Assembly: GCA_013396525.1 (NCBI GenBank)
Contig: VWYX01000215.1
Coordinates: 455,705-519,704, forward strand
DNA: 64,000 nucleotides
Origin: Chaetorhynchus papuensis
Lineage: Eukaryota > Chordata > Aves > Passeriformes > Rhipiduridae
Direction of reading: 5' to 3'
In this document: positions 60,461-64,000 of the stretch, one piece after another
Position numbering within the stretch: position 1 is the first letter of the stretch
How the letters are laid out: each line of letters starts with the position of its first letter
The notes under the pieces: generated by a model
What the model saw: the letters and a program-made list of their open reading frames with translations, nothing else
Told to the model about the DNA's origin: nothing
Database searches by the model: none
Translations under genes and position numbers: made by a program

Positions 60461-63400
60461 TGCATGATTGCAGTAGGATTAGATACAGAACACTCACAAA
60501 CCATGAGCAGTTAAGAGAGTCTATATAATTACTGTGTGCAGAGCTTTTCTCTCTTCTTCTAAACTTTCCCTTCATCCTCTCCTCATAACTCTGTGGCAAG
60601 CAGTAGCACTTCAGTCAGGGACGGGCTAGCACACCCACTACACCACTTGGGCCAGCTCACAGATTTTTGGCATGTCCAGCAGGTGACTGGCAGTGGCTGG
60701 TGTACAGCAAGTAGGCAGTGATCAGACGGTCTGTCTGAACAGGTAGTCTGCCTATTTTGGCTGTCAAACCTACACTCCAGTCCAACATGTGCGACAGCCC
60801 TCGCTGAGGCTGCCAGCCAGGTCACCAACACAGCAGGAGATGTGGTCCTGAGCTGGGTAGAAGAAAGGAGGCACAAAGCAGTACTGGAGTATCAACAAGG
60901 CAAGAGCAATAGAGGCAACCCAAACAAGCATGTGCTTGTTGTGCATCCCTACTCTAAAATGGATTTAGGGCAAGCCATAGAAGCCGTAAATTTTCACTGT
61001 TTGCCAGTGTCACCATGAGCTATTGTAATGTATTAGAGCTATTGCAAAAGATGGGAATATAATAAGCATCCATTCCCCCAGGGAGTAAACGAAGTGAATG
61101 TCACAAACAATCATCTAAGTCTTGGGAAAATTTTGCATGCCTCTATGTGCCTGTTATAAAAGCTCTGGTACTATGTAAAAACCTTTGGGTTTTTTGAGAG
61201 ATGACAAAGAAAATGGATTCCTTGTGCAAACAAGATCTAAAAGTTTTATTTGAGGGGTGAAGAGACCCATTTTGAAAGATCTTCATTACCTTCTGCACCT
61301 CTTGGGATTCCCTTGAACTCCTGACTCATGGTGATGCTTCTTTCTGGACCTATTTTCAGCCCTCACAGCAGGGCTAACATGGTCTAACTGATGGGCATGG
61401 TAAAAGCCTAATAAAGCTTCTGAGGGTGAAGTGTCAGAATGGTGAGAAAAGGGGGTTGGGTACACCTGTGCTCAACTTCTTCCTCCATCCCCTTCCTCTC
61501 CTTGTTCTAATTCTTTTGCAGTCCAGCTCAAAGAGGGGTGCCCAAAAATCCCTAATCCTCCCTCGAAACAAAATGCCTGTTTGAAGTCTTACTTCTGTGC
61601 ATTATACCCACTATGCCAAATTCACATCAACACTTCAGCCAACTAACACCCCAAGACTAGCAAGCCCTACTATAATTAAATGCCGCCTCCTGCCTTGGCT
61701 TCAAGAGCTGCTTCTTCTGTGTCTGCCAATTCTTCTGGCTCTGGCTTTCAGTTTACTGATACTCTTCTTACCTATCAAAAATCAAAGAAAATTAGAAAAA
61801 AACCCAGATTATCTGATTATAAAACTTTTCTTCACTTTAGGATAACTGAAACCATTTCACCTAAGACTTGAGGTCTTGGGCAATCACCAGCAGCCTGCTG
61901 GTGACACTTGGCATGCTGGTATGAGAGTTAACCAGGGGTGGCTAAGGAAACCTGCCACCCACCGCCCACATCAGACTGCCTATCTTGCCTGCTGGAACAG
62001 AATGCCCCCCACTGCCAGTATGTTGGTAGTGATCTTAAGAAATGAAGGACAAAAGATCTACTGCAGGTAGCAAAGAACAGAAGAGATTTTACGTAAGTGT
62101 AGGCCAAGCTGAAAGGATAAAATGCCACCAAAAATTTCTTCCTCACTCTTTTGAGAGAAAGGTGGATTGACTGCACTTGGTACGGCACTGAATCTGCCAA
62201 CTAACATGTCCAAAATATTATACAAGCTGCAGGTTTATGTATTTCAGAAGGTTACATAGAATTAGTGTCTTTGACAAGCTTGTTACACATGCATTCGCCA
62301 TGAATACTTGCAGGATGAGAACTATGATGGGAAACAGCGTGCACATCTATTTGGTTAAATAAGAGGTCAGAGAGGAGTATCACAGAGACAGACAGGTTAA
62401 TGATTGCCTCAGTTCATTAAGTGTCATTTCCATGCTTTCTGTCAAAGTTCAGACAGACAGTTCAGAGTAGTATTAGGACCATTATCATTTCATGACATTT
62501 GATAGGAAGTGATTTGTAGCAGCAGCTTCCTAAACTAACTTCTAAATTGTCAGCTGACTCACTTGTATAGTGTGTAAGGCACTTGCGGTTTCAATGGTCA
62601 CGAATAGATAAACCAAAGGTACAGTGGCTGGACTTTAAAGATAAAAAAAGGGATTCTTGTTTATATAGGCAGACCGAAAGGAAGGTTAATGAGTCATAAA
62701 ATACGTATGGAAAAATAGAAATGTTCTGTGTTACAGACAGCCCTCTGCCCCAGACACCAAAAGACATGAAACAGATAATATTAAATATACAGATAAGATT
62801 CTTAACACGAATTTTAGGATTAAAAACCACAACCACAGGATCGCACACACCCTCATCTTGCATATTTGAGTTAGCCCTAGAATGCTTTTGCAGACTAATT
62901 TGGTATCAGATAAAGGGAAAGATGAAGGATTAACCAAAATTTTGCAAGAGGAACATAATAGACAACATTAAGTAGTCTTTTCTCTATTCCACTTACTGTA
63001 TTTTCATTACAATCAGATTTTACGAGTGTGCTAGTTTACAGAAATTATGTATAGGCAAAAAGGAAATATTGAATTCGGAGTAAGGACGATTGCTCTACTG
63101 AAGAAAAATTTCAAAGTATTTGTTCTGAAAATCCTTCTTACAACAGGCAATCTCTGTTAGGAGAGGAGACATTTGGAAATAAACCTACAAGATTTCTGTA
63201 GAATAGAAATCATATCTTTACAGTCCTACAGATTAAAAGGTATTTCTAATACCAAATTTGTTCATGTCTTGTTATTCCCCAAGCTTGGGTGGTTGAAATA
63301 GATGGGTCAGCTTTATTTTTGGATATAGCTGGTTTCTAGAACACTCAGGATTATGTCCAAAATGAACAGGTATATTTCGTCATTAGAAAGTACCATAAAA

Positions 63401-64000
63401 TCTCAGAATGAAAAAATATTTTAATTAAAAAAACTACACACAGCTTTAGCCTCTTTATTCTACATCAACATCTCTGTTAGCATCAACATTACTTCATATT
63501 TATCTTGGTGTCATTATGATCAGAACTGTATTCCTGAAACTGCATATACTCCTCTGCCCCAGTGGATGTGAGAAGACACAGGTGCCATAGGTATAAAATT
63601 CACTAAAAACTTTTACTGGAGCCTTTGATGAGTAATAATGCACAAAAAGCTCTTGCATAAGAACGGAAAAGTGACCACCAAATCACAAATTCCTAAAGCT
63701 GCCAGTAATGCAAGTCCCAGAGAGGGACATTCTCCCATTCTCAAGAAAACATGTTGAAATCTCTGTTAGGTGGCAGCAACTATTGAGAAAGGCACTTAGA
63801 GCTGCAATGGAGGTACAAGGCTATTAGCACTCTTTGTAGAAGTATCAGTAACCCAGAAGTAAGAATGGTGGCTATCCTTAGCTTTCAGTACAACAAGATC
63901 TAATGAATTCTTTATCACTGAGCACATCCATTTACTAATCCTCACTAGCAGTAACACCGTTTTTCATCTTAGGAACAAGACAGACAAAGCGTACACTGGT

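Larger units (their letters stand above)
41876..64000 (-). other. MYRIP: Long 5'-side MYRIP intronic stretch (22 kb or more)
   Basis: No exon could be supported. I looked specifically on the minus strand for the zinc-finger exon that should precede 41875 (paired CxxC motifs and a C-terminal ..CQQAR) and did not find it. Contents are CR1 fragments at 58605-58930 and 60380-60460, a minisatellite at 55945-56030, T-rich and A-rich runs near 43485, 53300 and 53610, and a plus-strand TATA-like site at 44391. The long ORF at 45479-45886 (minus, 135 codons) has no recognisable motif. Mammalian MYRIP has very large 5' introns, in keeping with this gap. Confidence 0.7.

Noticed and set aside
1..64000. 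Bacterial-type systems, CRISPR arrays, tRNA or rRNA genes, complete endogenous retrovirus
   Set aside because: No regularly spaced identical repeats, no tRNA-like box pairs, no long pol/gag-like frames; the DNA is eukaryotic intronic sequence.

Overview
The window is vertebrate genomic DNA, almost certainly from a bird. It is AT-rich, has only short chance ORFs, shows GT/AG-bounded exons, and carries several chicken-repeat-1 (CR1) LINE fragments with the avian 3'-end signature (for example at 60380-60460 and 10039-11165). I see no bacterial, organellar or viral gene organisation. The species cannot be fixed from this stretch alone.

One gene is supported: MYRIP (myosin VIIA and Rab interacting protein, also called Slac2-c or exophilin-8), on the minus strand. 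Eight internal coding exons can be placed to the base. In transcript order they are 41739-41875, 39988-40071, 39264-39361, 38862-38942, 37152-37301, 24773-24950, 19755-20404 and 11934-12173. All have GT donors and AG acceptors, and the reading phase is kept across every junction (intron phases 1,1,0,0,0,1,0). Together they give 539 complete codons plus one leading base. They run from the end of the Slp/Slac2 homology domain (Rab27-binding module), through a predicted amphipathic helix of the PKA-anchoring kind, to the acidic/serine-rich middle and C-terminal part of the protein. The exons for the N-terminal helix and zinc finger should lie beyond 64000. The exons for the C-terminal coiled-coil and actin-binding part should lie before position 1. 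I found neither inside the window.

Layout: 1-11933 is a 3'-side intron with two CR1 fragments, a pentanucleotide microsatellite and small simple repeats. 11934-20404 holds the last two visible exons and a 7.6 kb intron. 20405-37151 holds two large introns around a 178-nt exon, with CR1 pieces, an AT-rich minisatellite and a 109-nt possible alternative exon at 29870-29978. 37152-41875 is a compact cluster of five exons. 41876-64000 is a single long intronic stretch with CR1 pieces near 58.6 and 60.4 kb and a small minisatellite near 56 kb.

Nothing here looks like a new multi-gene system. The best leads are the phase-compatible candidate exon, an Arg-to-Cys change in the Rab-binding module, the CpG-dense exon 37152-37301, and several local tandem duplications. 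Names and comparisons with human MYRIP rest on my memory of the family, not on a search.
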